Of a stretch of DNA of 64,000 bases, positions 23,846-33,133 are shown in pieces. Positions within the stretch are counted from its first letter, which is position 1; each line of letters starts with the position of its first letter. The stretch lies in the NCBI GenBank assembly GCA_964445105.1, contig CAYUJS010000005.1, positions 1-64,000 of the forward strand, read 5' to 3'. This DNA is from CAWBNS01 sp964445105 (GTDB lineage: Bacteria; Chlamydiota; Chlamydiia; Chlamydiales; JAJFMA01). The position numbers were made by a program, and so were the translations under genes. The notes beneath the pieces are model-generated. The model was not told the DNA's origin and made no database searches. It saw only the letters and a program-made list of their open reading frames with translations.

Positions 23846-25351
23846 ATGACTGTTCGCGTACGCATCGCTCCATCACCTACGGGAGACCCCCATGTAGGGA
23901 CGGCTTATATGGCTCTATTCAACCTTATCTTTGCTCGGCATAATCAGGGGAAATTTATCCTTCGTATTGAGGATACTGACCAAAAGCGCAGCCGGCCAGA
24001 ATATGAAAAAAGTATTTTTGATGCGCTAAACTGGACAGGTATTACGTGGGATGAAGGGCCCGATGTGGGCGGTCCCTATGGTCCGTATCGCCAGTCAGAA
24101 AGAACCGAAATTTATCGAGAGCATTGCCAGAAGTTGTTAGACGAAGGTAAGGCCTACAAATGCTTTGCCACGTCGGAAGAGCTGGAAGAGATGCGCGAGC
24201 TGATGCGCGCGCGCGGTGACAAAATCGGCTATGATCGCCGCTATCGCAATTTGAGCGCAGAAGAGGTCGCTGCACGCGAAGCCGCTGGACAACCCTACGT
24301 CGTCCGCTTAAAGGTGCCGCTGCGCGGAGAATGCGTGTACGAAGATGCCATCAAGGGCCGCGTTGTTGTGCCTTGGGCGGATGTAGACGATCAAGTCCTT
24401 ATGAAATCGGACCATTACCCTACCTATCATTTGGCCAACGTGGTCGATGACCACCTGATGCAGATTTCGCATGTCATCCGTGGAGATGAGTGGATGAGCT
24501 CCACACCCAAGCACGTGCTCCTTTACGAGGTGTTTGGCTGGCAGCCCCCAGTATTCATGCATATGCCTCTATTGCTCGGCATCGACGGGAAAAAGCTTTC
24601 CAAACGAAAAAATCCCACCTCTATTTTCTACTACCGAGACTGTGGGTACCTTCCAGAGGCGTTTGTGAACTTCCTTACCCTCATGGGCTATAGCATGACC
24701 GGAGACCGGGAAATTTATCCTCTACAGGAGATCGTCAGCGAGTTCGATCAGAGGCGCATCGGGGTTTCTGGTGCCGTCTTCGACGTCAATAAATTAAACT
24801 GGTTGAATCAGCAGTATCTTATGCAAAATATCCCTGTAGATAGACTGTGGGAGCGTTTGCGCGACTGGTGTTTTCCAGAAGAAAAAATGCGTCAAATCAT
24901 GCCTTTGATCCATACGCGTATCCAGACGTTCGGTGAGTTTATGGATCTGTGCGATTTCCTGTTTGTAGGTAGCCTCACCTATACGCCCGAGCTGTTCAAC
25001 GTCAAAGGCATCACCTCAGAACAGGCCGCGTTGCTACTGCAAGCTATGATTTGGCATATGGATGAGGCAGAAGATTGGGGGCGAACGGGTATAGAAGCCG
25101 CTTCGCGTGCCGTTGCCGAGGCTTTTGGTGCGAACCACAAAAAAATCATCATGCCCCTACTTTTCGCTAGCATCATGGGCAAACGCTTTGGTCCACCACT
25201 TTTTGACTCTGTAGGTGTTCTAGGTAAGTTTTTGACCCGAGCCCGGCTTATGGCGGCGATCAATTTTCTTGGCGGCGTCTCCAAAAAAATGAACGACGAG
25301 CTGAAAAAAGCTTGGCAGTCAAAAAACGGTGCACATCTAATCGTAAAATGA
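23846..25351 (+). CDS. gltX: Glutamyl-tRNA synthetase
   Basis: Charges tRNA-Glu and, in organisms without GlnRS, also tRNA-Gln ahead of amidation. The 501 residues have the class I signatures RIAPSPTGDPHVGTAYMALF (HIGH) at the N-terminus and DGKKLSKRKN (KMSKS) near residue 252. IRGDEWMSSTPKHVLLYEV is typical of GluRS. The C-terminal anticodon-binding half is complete. It is 16 bases downstream of tsp and probably co-transcribed. Confidence 0.96.
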   Translation: MTVRVRIAPSPTGDPHVGTAYMALFNLIFARHNQGKFILRIEDTDQKRSRPEYEKSIFDALNWTGITWDEGPDVGGPYGPYRQSERTEIYREHCQKLLDEGKAYKCFATSEELEEMRELMRARGDKIGYDRRYRNLSAEEVAAREAAGQPYVVRLKVPLRGECVYEDAIKGRVVVPWADVDDQVLMKSDHYPTYHLANVVDDHLMQISHVIRGDEWMSSTPKHVLLYEVFGWQPPVFMHMPLLLGIDGKKLSKRKNPTSIFYYRDCGYLPEAFVNFLTLMGYSMTGDREIYPLQEIVSEFDQRRIGVSGAVFDVNKLNWLNQQYLMQNIPVDRLWERLRDWCFPEEKMRQIMPLIHTRIQTFGEFMDLCDFLFVGSLTYTPELFNVKGITSEQAALLLQAMIWHMDEAEDWGRTGIEAASRAVAEAFGANHKKIIMPLLFASIMGKRFGPPLFDSVGVLGKFLTRARLMAAINFLGGVSKKMNDELKKAWQSKNGAHLIVK

Positions 25352-25498
25352 GATTTGCGATAAGGGCTCGCACCGTGAAAACAGCCCACGGCATTACTCT
25401 GGGTGGCCGATGAGCTTGTTTTACAGGTTAAAGGATGAAATTATAAATTTCTATAAGAGAGCGCCTCTCCACGCACTATGAGTGGGTATACAATCCTG

Positions 25499-26977
25499 TC
25501 AATTTTCGTCGCAAGGATCAATGTGCGTATTTACTACCAAAACTACGATATCATCCTCACACGCGTTAATGATGGCAAAATTCCGTAGATATTCGGCTTG
25601 CTCCAAGGTGGAAAGACCGGAGAGGCTAGACAAAAGCTCTGCAGCTTGTCCACAAGTTACCACATCCCAGAAGCCATCGGAGGCAATGATGAATTTGTCT
25701 CCGTCTGCTACAGAAATGCTGGTAATTTTAGGTCTGGGCGTGACCAGACAAGAGCCCGTTAGCCCAATGTCGCGTGCGCACTGTAAGCCAAGGATTCTTG
25801 GATTGCGTGCGTCTTCAAGTTGATTGCGGATACCGTCTATTTCGAAAGGCCCCGGCTCAACCCCTTCTATTAACGCTTTAGCCTCTTTCCAAACTTTGAG
25901 TGCGCTTTTTTGAAAGCGCTCTTGGCTGGTCTTAGCATCTTCCGACAATTGAATGACTGTTCTTCCTTTGGCGGGCCCCTCATTGCAGGGCACCTGCTTA
26001 ACGACCATCGCTCTGCAGTCGCCTACGTTGGCGGTGTAGGCCCGGTTTTCGATCACGAGCACGAAATTGATGGCTGTCCCGCATTTGTGGTTTTTGCGGC
26101 GAAACTCAACGTCAAGCGTCACACACGCCTCGCAGAGGGTGTTGGCAATCAGTTCTGGCGCTAAAGGTTCCTCGCCTGCGCGTTCAAAAAGTGATGTCAG
26201 TAGCACAGGAAGCCGGTCTTTTACAAATTGGGCTGCCTGGAGGCCCAGAGGTTTTGCGGAGCTATGTCCGTCAAACACCCCGTAAAGCGTAGCTGGGACG
26301 CCCGCGCCCAAAGGGATCAGCAGTTCTGCAACCAGGTAGGAGTCTTCCATCTTGTCCTGACCGCGACTGTTGATTTCGCGTGGCGATTCAGCTACCGCTG
26401 CATTTAGTTTAGGAAAATAAACAGATCGGTTTTGATTTGGCTTATCTCTTATGCTGTCAGCTGTGAGTGTATGATTGGAAAGGAAACTGAGGTCTAGCGG
26501 TTGTTTTTTTTCTTCGAACTTGTCTTGCTGTGCGACAGCAAAGCCCAATTGCTTATTTAGTTTGGCGTCAACCGGTCCTTTCTGCGCGTAGAGGAGGCTG
26601 TACTGCGGGGGCACGGGATCTATTAACGCCTTGTGAAGCGGTTCAGGCCATAGGTAAAGCGTTATTTTCTTAGCAACTGCCCCGCATAATAATGCTGCGG
26701 GGAGGGTTAAAACGCTTAAGCCTCTGTCCCAGCCTTCCAAAGAGGATTCGGCCTGTACGTAGGATTCTGAATCGTACTCTTTCCTGCCGGGTTCGTACCT
26801 ACCCCCCGGCTGGTCCTCGTAATCGGCTCCCCTATCGTATTGGCGGACGACGAACTCATAACGGCGGCCTCCAAAAAGCCCTCTGTAGGGGCTAAGCAAC
26901 CAATCTGCAGCTTTATCTAATTGCCCCTTGCCTGGATAGATGGCCTTTGTGCTGAGCGCCGACGAAAAGCTTTCCAT
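25499..26977 (-). CDS. Membrane-anchored eukaryotic-type PP2C phosphatase
   Basis: A 492-residue metal-dependent serine/threonine phosphatase. ATG at 26975-26977 has AAGGAGAT five bases upstream; the longer frame to 27043 is unlikely. The PP2C domain covers about residues 195-490: GQDKMEDSYLV (209-212), YGVFDGHSS (DGH 236-238), CGTAINFVLV, ANVGDCRAMVV, FIIASDGFWDVV and DDIVVLVV match the metal-binding blocks of eukaryotic PP2C rather than the short bacterial PrpC type. The first 190 residues are a separate arginine/tyrosine-rich region with one hydrophobic helix (about 87-102). It could counter a bacterial kinase or act on host proteins; no kinase gene is in the window. Expression may be linked to the next minus-strand genes upstream. 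Confidence 0.87.
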   Translation of the reverse strand: MESFSSALSTKAIYPGKGQLDKAADWLLSPYRGLFGGRRYEFVVRQYDRGADYEDQPGGRYEPGRKEYDSESYVQAESSLEGWDRGLSVLTLPAALLCGAVAKKITLYLWPEPLHKALIDPVPPQYSLLYAQKGPVDAKLNKQLGFAVAQQDKFEEKKQPLDLSFLSNHTLTADSIRDKPNQNRSVYFPKLNAAVAESPREINSRGQDKMEDSYLVAELLIPLGAGVPATLYGVFDGHSSAKPLGLQAAQFVKDRLPVLLTSLFERAGEEPLAPELIANTLCEACVTLDVEFRRKNHKCGTAINFVLVIENRAYTANVGDCRAMVVKQVPCNEGPAKGRTVIQLSEDAKTSQERFQKSALKVWKEAKALIEGVEPGPFEIDGIRNQLEDARNPRILGLQCARDIGLTGSCLVTPRPKITSISVADGDKFIIASDGFWDVVTCGQAAELLSSLSGLSTLEQAEYLRNFAIINACEDDIVVLVVNTHIDPCDEN

Positions 26978-27096
26978 AGGTTGATCTCCTTGGTCTTTTG
27001 TGAACGATCCATACATGTTCCAGTATAGATGTACATAATTCAAGGAAAATCTAGATATTTTTAGTGGCAGTTGCTGCTCTTTCTACCTAGAAACGG

Positions 27097-27585
27097 TTAT
27101 GTGTGTTTTTTGTGGCAAGCATGTTCCACTGTCACCGTCTCTGGTACATTTCCGGACAGCCAGTCCACTAAATCCATCCCCAGGCCGTAACCTTCGGCTG
27201 CGGAGGCTGTTTTTACATAGGGCCCGGAATGATGATGGTCTTGTGCACATACCCAGAAGAAAAAGACTGTTGATAAACGCGCTAAAAAGGGGTTAAGTTT
27301 ACGGCCGCTAGCTGATTCAATGATTCCATGTCCGCAGACGGCTCCTATTTCAGCAATTCTTGGAGAGTTTTGGCCACGCAATTTAAAGTAGGCACCCAGC
27401 CCTAGTCCGGCCGCTAAGCCGCCACAAAACCAGCTGATTGTCTGTCGTCGGTCGATGAACAGGCAGACAGCGACCATTGCGATGCGCGAAATTTGGTCCA
27501 TCTGTTTGGAGTTGAGATGCCTGTAATAGTAGCAATCGGTGCACTGGCAGTTGGAGGGGTGGGCGGAGGGTTGGCAAGATGACAT
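27097..27585 (-). CDS. Cys-rich two-helix membrane protein, unknown function
   Basis: A 162-residue protein I do not recognise. The first 20 residues hold four cysteines (MSSCQPSAHPSNCQCTDCYY), perhaps a small metal site. Two hydrophobic segments follow: a glycine-rich one near 51-68 (SWFCGGLAAGLGLGAYF) and an aromatic one near 103-117 (LSTVFFFWVCAQ). Such a bilobed pattern recalls chlamydial inclusion membrane proteins, but spacing and composition are not diagnostic. Histidines cluster in DHHHSG and at the C-terminus. It lies between the PP2C and ankyrin genes on the same strand; all three could be host-directed. Confidence 0.55.
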   Translation of the reverse strand: MSSCQPSAHPSNCQCTDCYYYRHLNSKQMDQISRIAMVAVCLFIDRRQTISWFCGGLAAGLGLGAYFKLRGQNSPRIAEIGAVCGHGIIESASGRKLNPFLARLSTVFFFWVCAQDHHHSGPYVKTASAAEGYGLGMDLVDWLSGNVPETVTVEHACHKKHT

Positions 27586-27612
27586 TACGAAGATCCTTGA
27601 TTTGAGGGCTCC

Positions 27613-28797
27613 CTACAGATGGGCGCCGTTATCGATGAGATAGCGGATGACTTGTTCTTTTCCACTAAGAATAGCTCCTCCGAGAGGAGGAGGGGTAGCA
27701 TTTACCTTGGCGCCTTTTTCGACCAGTATTTTGACGGCCTCGTAGTTGCCGTGCTGAGCTGCCACATAGAGTGGCGTACGGTTCTCTCCATCGTTAGCTT
27801 CCATTTTGGCGCCGCGTTTGATGAGCAGTTCGAGGGTAGCGGCGTTCCCGATTTCCGCTGCTCTATGTAGGGGCGTGTCGCCGGTTTCGGTGACAAAGTT
27901 CACCTGGGCGCCCTGTGTAAGCAGGAGATTGACCACTTCGGTATTTTTGGAAGTTGTGCCAATCGCATGGTAGATGGCGCGTTTGCCTTCCCCGTCCTTG
28001 GCGTTGACGCTGGCGCCGTAAGTGAGAAGCATATCCACCACATCTTTCTGTGCGGATTCGGCGGCATAATCCAGTGGGCTTCTGCCTGTTGAAGGAGACT
28101 CTTCGTTCACATCTGCACCTGACAGTACTAGCACGCCTACCATGCCGTAGTATCCTTTCTGAGCTGCGAGCATGAGGGGAGACAGGCCGTCTCGGTTGGC
28201 GATATCCAATCTAGCGCCCGCCAAAGCGAGCTTGCCCGCTTCTTCTGGTTTGCTATTCTGAAGAGCCACAAAAAGCGGCGTATCGCCCTCTTTGTTGATC
28301 GCTTCTAAGCTAACATTTTTTTTCAGAAACTCATCGATGAAGAGGGGCTGATGATGCTTGAGCGCGATCATAATTGGCGAGTTGCCATTCTTATCTTCTT
28401 TCTCCGGAGAGGCGCCTGCATCGAGCAGTAAGCGGGCCACGTCGGTCAGTCCGAGGCAAAGGGCTTCGATCAGTGGCGTTTGCCCATTGGAACCGACCGC
28501 GTTGATGTCGGCACGCGCTTTGATTAGAGTTTGAACCATCAAGAAACCAACCGGATCTTTTTGTGCCATTTCGATGGCTAGCTCCATGGCCGTGGCGCCA
28601 TTAGAGGCGCGACTGCTAGGATCGATGCCTGTCACTAAAACCCGTTGTACCTGATCCAAACGCTTATTGACGATGGCCTGATGTAGAGGGGACCCACGAA
28701 GCTGCGCAGGCGATTCTTTCTGCGGGGCAGAAAAGACATCTGCATAGCACACAGCCAAACAATAGAGAGAAATAAAGAACAGAAGGCGTATCAGCAT
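27613..28797 (-). CDS. Secreted ankyrin-repeat protein
   Basis: A 394-residue protein with a Sec signal peptide (MLIRLLFFISLYCLAVCYAD), then about ten ankyrin repeats filling the rest. Repeats are clear in NGQTPLIEALCLGLTDVARL, DGLSPLMLAAQKGYYGMVGV, TGDTPLHRAAEIGNAATLEL and NRTPLYVAAQHGNYEAVKIL, each 33 or so residues apart. No catalytic domain is attached, so it acts through protein binding, either in the periplasm or after export. Ankyrin proteins are common effectors of intracellular bacteria, but a signal peptide would route this one through the periplasm first. Confidence 0.9.
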   Translation of the reverse strand: MLIRLLFFISLYCLAVCYADVFSAPQKESPAQLRGSPLHQAIVNKRLDQVQRVLVTGIDPSSRASNGATAMELAIEMAQKDPVGFLMVQTLIKARADINAVGSNGQTPLIEALCLGLTDVARLLLDAGASPEKEDKNGNSPIMIALKHHQPLFIDEFLKKNVSLEAINKEGDTPLFVALQNSKPEEAGKLALAGARLDIANRDGLSPLMLAAQKGYYGMVGVLVLSGADVNEESPSTGRSPLDYAAESAQKDVVDMLLTYGASVNAKDGEGKRAIYHAIGTTSKNTEVVNLLLTQGAQVNFVTETGDTPLHRAAEIGNAATLELLIKRGAKMEANDGENRTPLYVAAQHGNYEAVKILVEKGAKVNATPPPLGGAILSGKEQVIRYLIDNGAHL

Positions 28798-28850
28798 GCC
28801 TTTGATTTTACAGAGATATATATTATTCTCCTAGCAAGAGGTGAATCGCG

Positions 28851-29594
28851 ATGCAAAGAAAAAGCAAATTCGGCGTCGATTGGCTAGAGTTTGACCATCT
28901 GCAGGGACTGTGTCACGGTGTCATGCTGCGCAGGGGCGGTGTAAGTTTAGGCTCACGCGCGGCCCTCAATTTAGGATTTGAAGGCGATGTCGAAGAACAT
29001 GTGTGTGAAAATCTAAAACGTGTTCAACAATGCCTCCAGATGGAGTCTATTCACTATCCGACCAAACAGTTGCATGGCATTAACATCGTGGAGGTTTGTG
29101 TCAAAAGTTTTGTGGAGTTGCCAAACTGCGATGCCTTGATGACTTGCGAGCCTGGCGTCCCCTTGATGGTGAGGCATGCCGATTGCCAAGCGGCCATTTT
29201 TTTTGATCCTATCAAAGCGGTGCTGGCAGTGGCCCACTGCGGTTGGCGCGGCAGCGTACAGAATATTTACAGCAAAGTAGTAGAGGCCATGGAGGCGAAA
29301 CATAACTGCCGTCCAAAAGACCTTTTGGTTGGTATCTCCCCGAGTTTAGGGCCTCAAGCCGCGGAGTTTGTCAACTACCGTCGTGAGCTGCCAGAATCAT
29401 TTTGGCAGTATCAGGCCGCGCCCAATTATTTTGATTTTTGGGCGATCAGTCAGAACCAACTACAGGCTTGTGGGATAAAAGAAGAAAACATCGAAATCGC
29501 CCGCATTTGCACCTACGCAGATACTGAAAATTACTTTTCTTATAGACGTCACAAACAGACTGGCCGACACGGTACGGTTGCCTGCATGCGCTGA
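28851..29594 (+). CDS. pgeF: Laccase-domain protein PgeF/YfiH (purine nucleoside phosphorylase-like)
   Basis: A 247-residue protein of the DUF152 family. KQLHGINIV, VRHADCQAAIFF and VAHCGWRGSV carry the conserved histidine and cysteine metal ligands. Members were first called polyphenol oxidases and have since been linked to peptidoglycan editing (E. coli YfiH/PgeF) and to adenosine/purine nucleoside metabolism (FAMIN-like). Which activity applies here is open. AAGAGGTG precedes the ATG. It is divergent from the ankyrin gene and convergent with emrB. Confidence 0.88.
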   Translation: MQRKSKFGVDWLEFDHLQGLCHGVMLRRGGVSLGSRAALNLGFEGDVEEHVCENLKRVQQCLQMESIHYPTKQLHGINIVEVCVKSFVELPNCDALMTCEPGVPLMVRHADCQAAIFFDPIKAVLAVAHCGWRGSVQNIYSKVVEAMEAKHNCRPKDLLVGISPSLGPQAAEFVNYRRELPESFWQYQAAPNYFDFWAISQNQLQACGIKEENIEIARICTYADTENYFSYRRHKQTGRHGTVACMR

Positions 29595-29600
29595 GTAATG

Positions 29601-31148
29601 TCAGTGACTAGCTGGTATGCCCGCTGGGGCGCGCACGAGTTTTTTACACAGAAATGGCACGGGGACCATCAAGAGGAAAATCCAAGCGGCTAACCAAGAT
29701 AGGTCGTTTGTGGATAGCACGTACGCCTGCGTTTCTAGAGTGTTCTCTAGCAATTGGTCGATTGCAGGAGTCGTTACAAAGGCATGCCTTTTAGACAAGG
29801 TATGGTAGGTTTCTATTGTTTGCGGACTAAAAATGGTTACGGCCTCACTTAAGCGGCTATGATGGAAAATAGCCAGCCGGTTCCAAAGATATACAGAGAG
29901 GGAGGTCCCAAACCCACTGCCGACGAGAATACGGATAAAATTGAACAGCCCAGAAGCACTTGCCATTCTCGCAGGGGGCACTTCCCCCATAGAAATTTGT
30001 ATGAGGGGGATAAAAAAGATAGCCACCCCCAGGCCTTGGATAAGACGTGAAAACATAATCACTTGCAAGCTGACCTGTGGAGTGAAATTAGACTGGTAAA
30101 AGAAGGCCATCGAAAAAAGAAAGAAGGAGAGCGACGATACTATCCTCAGATCAAATCTAAAGAGGTTTTTGCCGATCCAGGGGGAGAAAAGCACCGGGAA
30201 GATACCAACTGGTGCCACTGCCACCCCCGCCCAATAGGCGTCGTAGTTCATCTGCGTTTGCAGCCACAGAGGGACCGTGACCGTACTGCCAAAGTAGATC
30301 AGATAGCCGACCGTTGCCACTAGGGTACCAAACGCAAAGTTTCGGTTTTTGAAGAATGAGAAGTCGACGATCGGAAATTTTTCGTAATGGTTCCAGACAA
30401 GGAAATAAGAAATACAGATCGCGGAGACTACGCCAAGAATGCAAATCGTGCTGGATTCAAACCAGTCGAGGTCTTGACCTTTATCCAGCATGACCTGTAA
30501 GCAGGCCACACCAGCGGCCAAAAGGAACAGACCTACCCAATCGATGGGGTGACGAGTAATTTCTGATTCGCGATCCTTCAGCATATTCCATGTAATCAAT
30601 GCGGAGAATAGGCCTAGGGGAACGTTAATGTAAAAAATCCACGGCCAAGAATAAGTTTCCGTTAAGTATCCGCCTAAAATGGGCCCGATGATAGGGGCGA
30701 CAATGACCACCATGCCCCAAAAGCCTAAAGCGGCTCCCTGCTTATCTGGGGGATTATTGGCCAACAAAAGGCTTTGAGAGAGCGGAATTAAACTGCCTGC
30801 AACTGCGCCCTGCAGCACTCTCAGCGCGATCAGCATGTTGAGATTTTGTGATAATCCGCAGAGGAGCGAAGTAAAGGCAAAAAGGATGATCGACCAGCAA
30901 AACAGTTTAACCCGGCCAAAATAATCGGAGAGCCATCCTGTCAGCGGTAAGATGATAGCGTTGCTAGCAGAAAACGAAGTAATGACCCAAGTGCCCTCGT
31001 CCGCACTGACAGACATGCTGCCAGCTATATACGGGATGGCTACGTTAGCAATCGAGCTATCCAAAATTTGAATGAATGTACCTAATCCTAGAGCTATGTT
31101 GAGAAGAAAAAGTGTCCGGCTCTTGTAAAACCCTTTAGACTCTTTCAT
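29601..31148 (-). CDS. emrB: DHA2-family multidrug MFS exporter
   Basis: A 515-residue inner-membrane drug/proton antiporter with about 14 hydrophobic helices. FIQILDSSIANVAIPYIAGS contains the DHA2 helix-1 motif with its conserved aspartate. GWLSDYFGRVKLF is MFS motif A, and LGGYLTETYSWPWIFYINVP is the drug-exporter motif C region. Its start overlaps the adaptor gene by ATGA, so the pair is translationally coupled. With the adaptor it should form an EmrAB-type pump, with an outer membrane channel supplied from elsewhere (possibly the OprM-like protein at 44192-45712). Substrate is unknown. Confidence 0.92.
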   Translation of the reverse strand: MKESKGFYKSRTLFLLNIALGLGTFIQILDSSIANVAIPYIAGSMSVSADEGTWVITSFSASNAIILPLTGWLSDYFGRVKLFCWSIILFAFTSLLCGLSQNLNMLIALRVLQGAVAGSLIPLSQSLLLANNPPDKQGAALGFWGMVVIVAPIIGPILGGYLTETYSWPWIFYINVPLGLFSALITWNMLKDRESEITRHPIDWVGLFLLAAGVACLQVMLDKGQDLDWFESSTICILGVVSAICISYFLVWNHYEKFPIVDFSFFKNRNFAFGTLVATVGYLIYFGSTVTVPLWLQTQMNYDAYWAGVAVAPVGIFPVLFSPWIGKNLFRFDLRIVSSLSFFLFSMAFFYQSNFTPQVSLQVIMFSRLIQGLGVAIFFIPLIQISMGEVPPARMASASGLFNFIRILVGSGFGTSLSVYLWNRLAIFHHSRLSEAVTIFSPQTIETYHTLSKRHAFVTTPAIDQLLENTLETQAYVLSTNDLSWLAAWIFLLMVPVPFLCKKLVRAPAGIPASH

Positions 31149-32347
31149 GGGCCGACAGGGGCCAAGTTGTCCTGGAGGATTTTTTCCATAAGCGCGTCGA
31201 CTTCGTTCATGGACAATTCAAAGACACTTGTAGTAGCGACAGCTTCAGTAGAGGGGGATTGGGCTACTATAGGTAAATTAGTTTCTGCAACATTGACATC
31301 CACCTTAGCTGAGAGGCCTAAACGGAGCGGATGCTGTTTTATCTGCTCAGGGTCTAGCCCGATGCGCACGGGGACACGTTGTACAATTTTGATCCAATTG
31401 CCTGTGGCGTTCTGAGGCGGAATAAGGGAAAAGACGCTACCCGTGCCGAAACCGATACCTATCACTTTTCCGTTGTATTTAACTTCCCTGCCATAAATGT
31501 CAAAGGTGACGACAGCAGGTTGCCCGATGCGCATATTGGTAAGCTCGGTTTCTTTATAGTTGGCATCTACCCACATATGTGTCAGCGGGATTACCGCCAT
31601 GAGAGCATTATTCGGGGAAGCCCACTGGCCAAGTTGCACAGCCAGTTGTGCAACGTAGCCTGTGGTGGGTGCATAAATAGAACAGTGCTTTAGACGATAG
31701 AAAGCATCTCGCACTACAGCCCTTTGCGTGGTGATGAGTGGGTGCTGCTCAATTGTAGTGTTTCCAGCCGCGTCTTGCGCGATTTTGAGTTGATACTGTG
31801 CCTGCTCTAGTTGCTTTCTAGCGCCCACCAAGTCATCTTTCGTCCGGTTGAACTCTTGCTCAGAGATACCCCCAGTTCCTTCTAAGCGGGAGCGCTGGTC
31901 ATAGTTGAATTGCGCCGTAGCGAGCTGCGCCTGTTTGACACCCACATTTGCTTCGCTTTCGTGAACACTATTGTACAATTGCCTTACCTGCAGAATAGTT
32001 GCGGCCAATCCACGGAGCTCCTTGTCATAGGCCACTTGGTAAGCGGTGGGGTCAAGTTGGATCAGTAGCTGTCCTTCCTTGACCAGATCTGTGTTGTCTG
32101 CAAAAAAAGCGATAGGCGTACCAGGAATCACCGAGGTGATGACGATCATATCCCCATTGACGTAAGCATCGTCTGTCGTTTGATGGTACTTTAGGTAGCA
32201 AAACCAAAAGGTAAACCAGCTCAAGCCGATCAACACCAAGCCCAGCGTGAGATAGATCACCATCTTGCTACGCTGGTGCTGCTCTTTATCGCCTTTGCTT
32301 GCCAGCTGCTGAAGGGCAGAGCTAGAATCCTTCTGTATGTCGGGCAT
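31145..32347 (-). CDS. emrA: EmrA/HlyD-family periplasmic adaptor
   Basis: A 400-residue membrane fusion protein. One N-terminal transmembrane helix (about 30-52) is followed by TTDDAYVNGDMIVITSVIPG, the typical EmrA lipoyl entry, then a coiled-coil hairpin (about 100-200), the second lipoyl half (IYAPTTGYVAQLAVQLGQW) and the beta-barrel (WVDANYKETELTNMRIGQ). It links EmrB to an outer membrane channel. It is the first gene of the two-gene operon; I see no local regulator of the MarR type beside it. Confidence 0.92.
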   Translation of the reverse strand: MPDIQKDSSSALQQLASKGDKEQHQRSKMVIYLTLGLVLIGLSWFTFWFCYLKYHQTTDDAYVNGDMIVITSVIPGTPIAFFADNTDLVKEGQLLIQLDPTAYQVAYDKELRGLAATILQVRQLYNSVHESEANVGVKQAQLATAQFNYDQRSRLEGTGGISEQEFNRTKDDLVGARKQLEQAQYQLKIAQDAAGNTTIEQHPLITTQRAVVRDAFYRLKHCSIYAPTTGYVAQLAVQLGQWASPNNALMAVIPLTHMWVDANYKETELTNMRIGQPAVVTFDIYGREVKYNGKVIGIGFGTGSVFSLIPPQNATGNWIKIVQRVPVRIGLDPEQIKQHPLRLGLSAKVDVNVAETNLPIVAQSPSTEAVATTSVFELSMNEVDALMEKILQDNLAPVGP

Positions 32348-32433
32348 CTAACCTATCCAAGGTAAAATTTGACAATGTAAGGATGACAATAATTTAATGC
32401 AAAGCGAAGCGTGGGAGAGCAGTAGAAGGCTTT

Positions 32434-32616
32434 TTATTCGTCGATAAGTCCGCCTGGCGTTATAGAGTCTGGGTAGCAAAAACCTTCCAGCAAGTCCTTC
32501 AAGGATGTAGGTCTTATTTTGGCTGTAACTCTACCGTTGCGCATGGGCACGTTCTGGCCAGCTAGGGCTGGTGGCGGACTAACCTTTAGAACCTTTACCG
32601 AGAATTCTAAGCTGAG
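32434..32616 (-). pseudogene. Possible AbrB/MazE-like antitoxin remnant
   Basis: A 60-codon open stretch without a start codon, bounded upstream by TAG (32617-32619). It reads FSVKVLKVSPPPALAGQNVP, then MRNGRVTAKIRPTSLKDLL, and ends GLIDE. The 'NGRV...RPTSLxxLL' part resembles the swapped-hairpin DNA-binding end and toxin-binding tail of MazE/PemI-type antitoxins. No toxin gene is next to it. It is probably a truncated relic; the family name is weak, but coding-like composition is fair. Confidence 0.3.
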
Positions 32617-32718
32617 CTATTTTGCGATGAATTCGCCGTCTTGTCTTATGGATAAGCAGTGAAATGGAGCTGTCGACTATCAAAAGGCTAGCCGGTTTTT
32701 CTTTTTAGCGGGATCAGC

Positions 32719-32763
32719 CAAGAGAAAGGGGAGCCCCCCTGGCAAGTAAAAGAGAAGCTCCCC
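32719..32763 (-). terminator. Terminator of the small hypothetical gene
   Basis: On the minus strand GGGGAGC (32757-32763) pairs with GCTCCCC (32728-32734) across a 22-base loop, then a T-rich tract TTTCTCTT follows. It begins 13 bases past the stop of the gene at 32776. Confidence 0.72.
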
Positions 32764-32775
32764 TAAGCGAAAATA

Positions 32776-33102
32776 TTATTTCTTCTTTGCAAGCGCAGAA
32801 AAAATATTTGCCACTTTTTGTGCCTGAGCCAAATTCAAAACCGAATCTCTGAAAGGCTTGAAATGAGCAGTCCCATCTTTACTGCGTATACGTACGGTGT
32901 CGATTACAAAGTTACCGTTGCAATATGTGTAATGATCGGTCACTTTGCCGTCGTAGACGCGTTTAAAATAGAGAGGCATTCCGTGCTTAGTAGTATTAAC
33001 AGTCCATTTCTTGTTCAAATTGAGGCGTTTCAGGGTAACCCCGGCTGCATTGCAGATATCAACAGGTGATTTGTTGATGTTTTCAAAAGTAATTGATGTC
33101 AT
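32776..33102 (-). CDS. Small basic hypothetical protein
   Basis: A 108-residue protein of unknown function, basic and without signal or membrane segment. GGGAG lies seven bases before ATG. It begins MTSITFENINKSPVDICNAA and is rich in beta-type residues, then ends in a lysine-rich helix (AQKVANIFSALAKKK). It has its own terminator and a divergent upstream region shared with the LuxR-type gene, so the two may be linked in regulation. Confidence 0.62.
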   Translation of the reverse strand: MTSITFENINKSPVDICNAAGVTLKRLNLNKKWTVNTTKHGMPLYFKRVYDGKVTDHYTYCNGNFVIDTVRIRSKDGTAHFKPFRDSVLNLAQAQKVANIFSALAKKK

Positions 33103-33133
33103 AAAATTCTCCCTTTTTGAAGTGTTTCAACAG

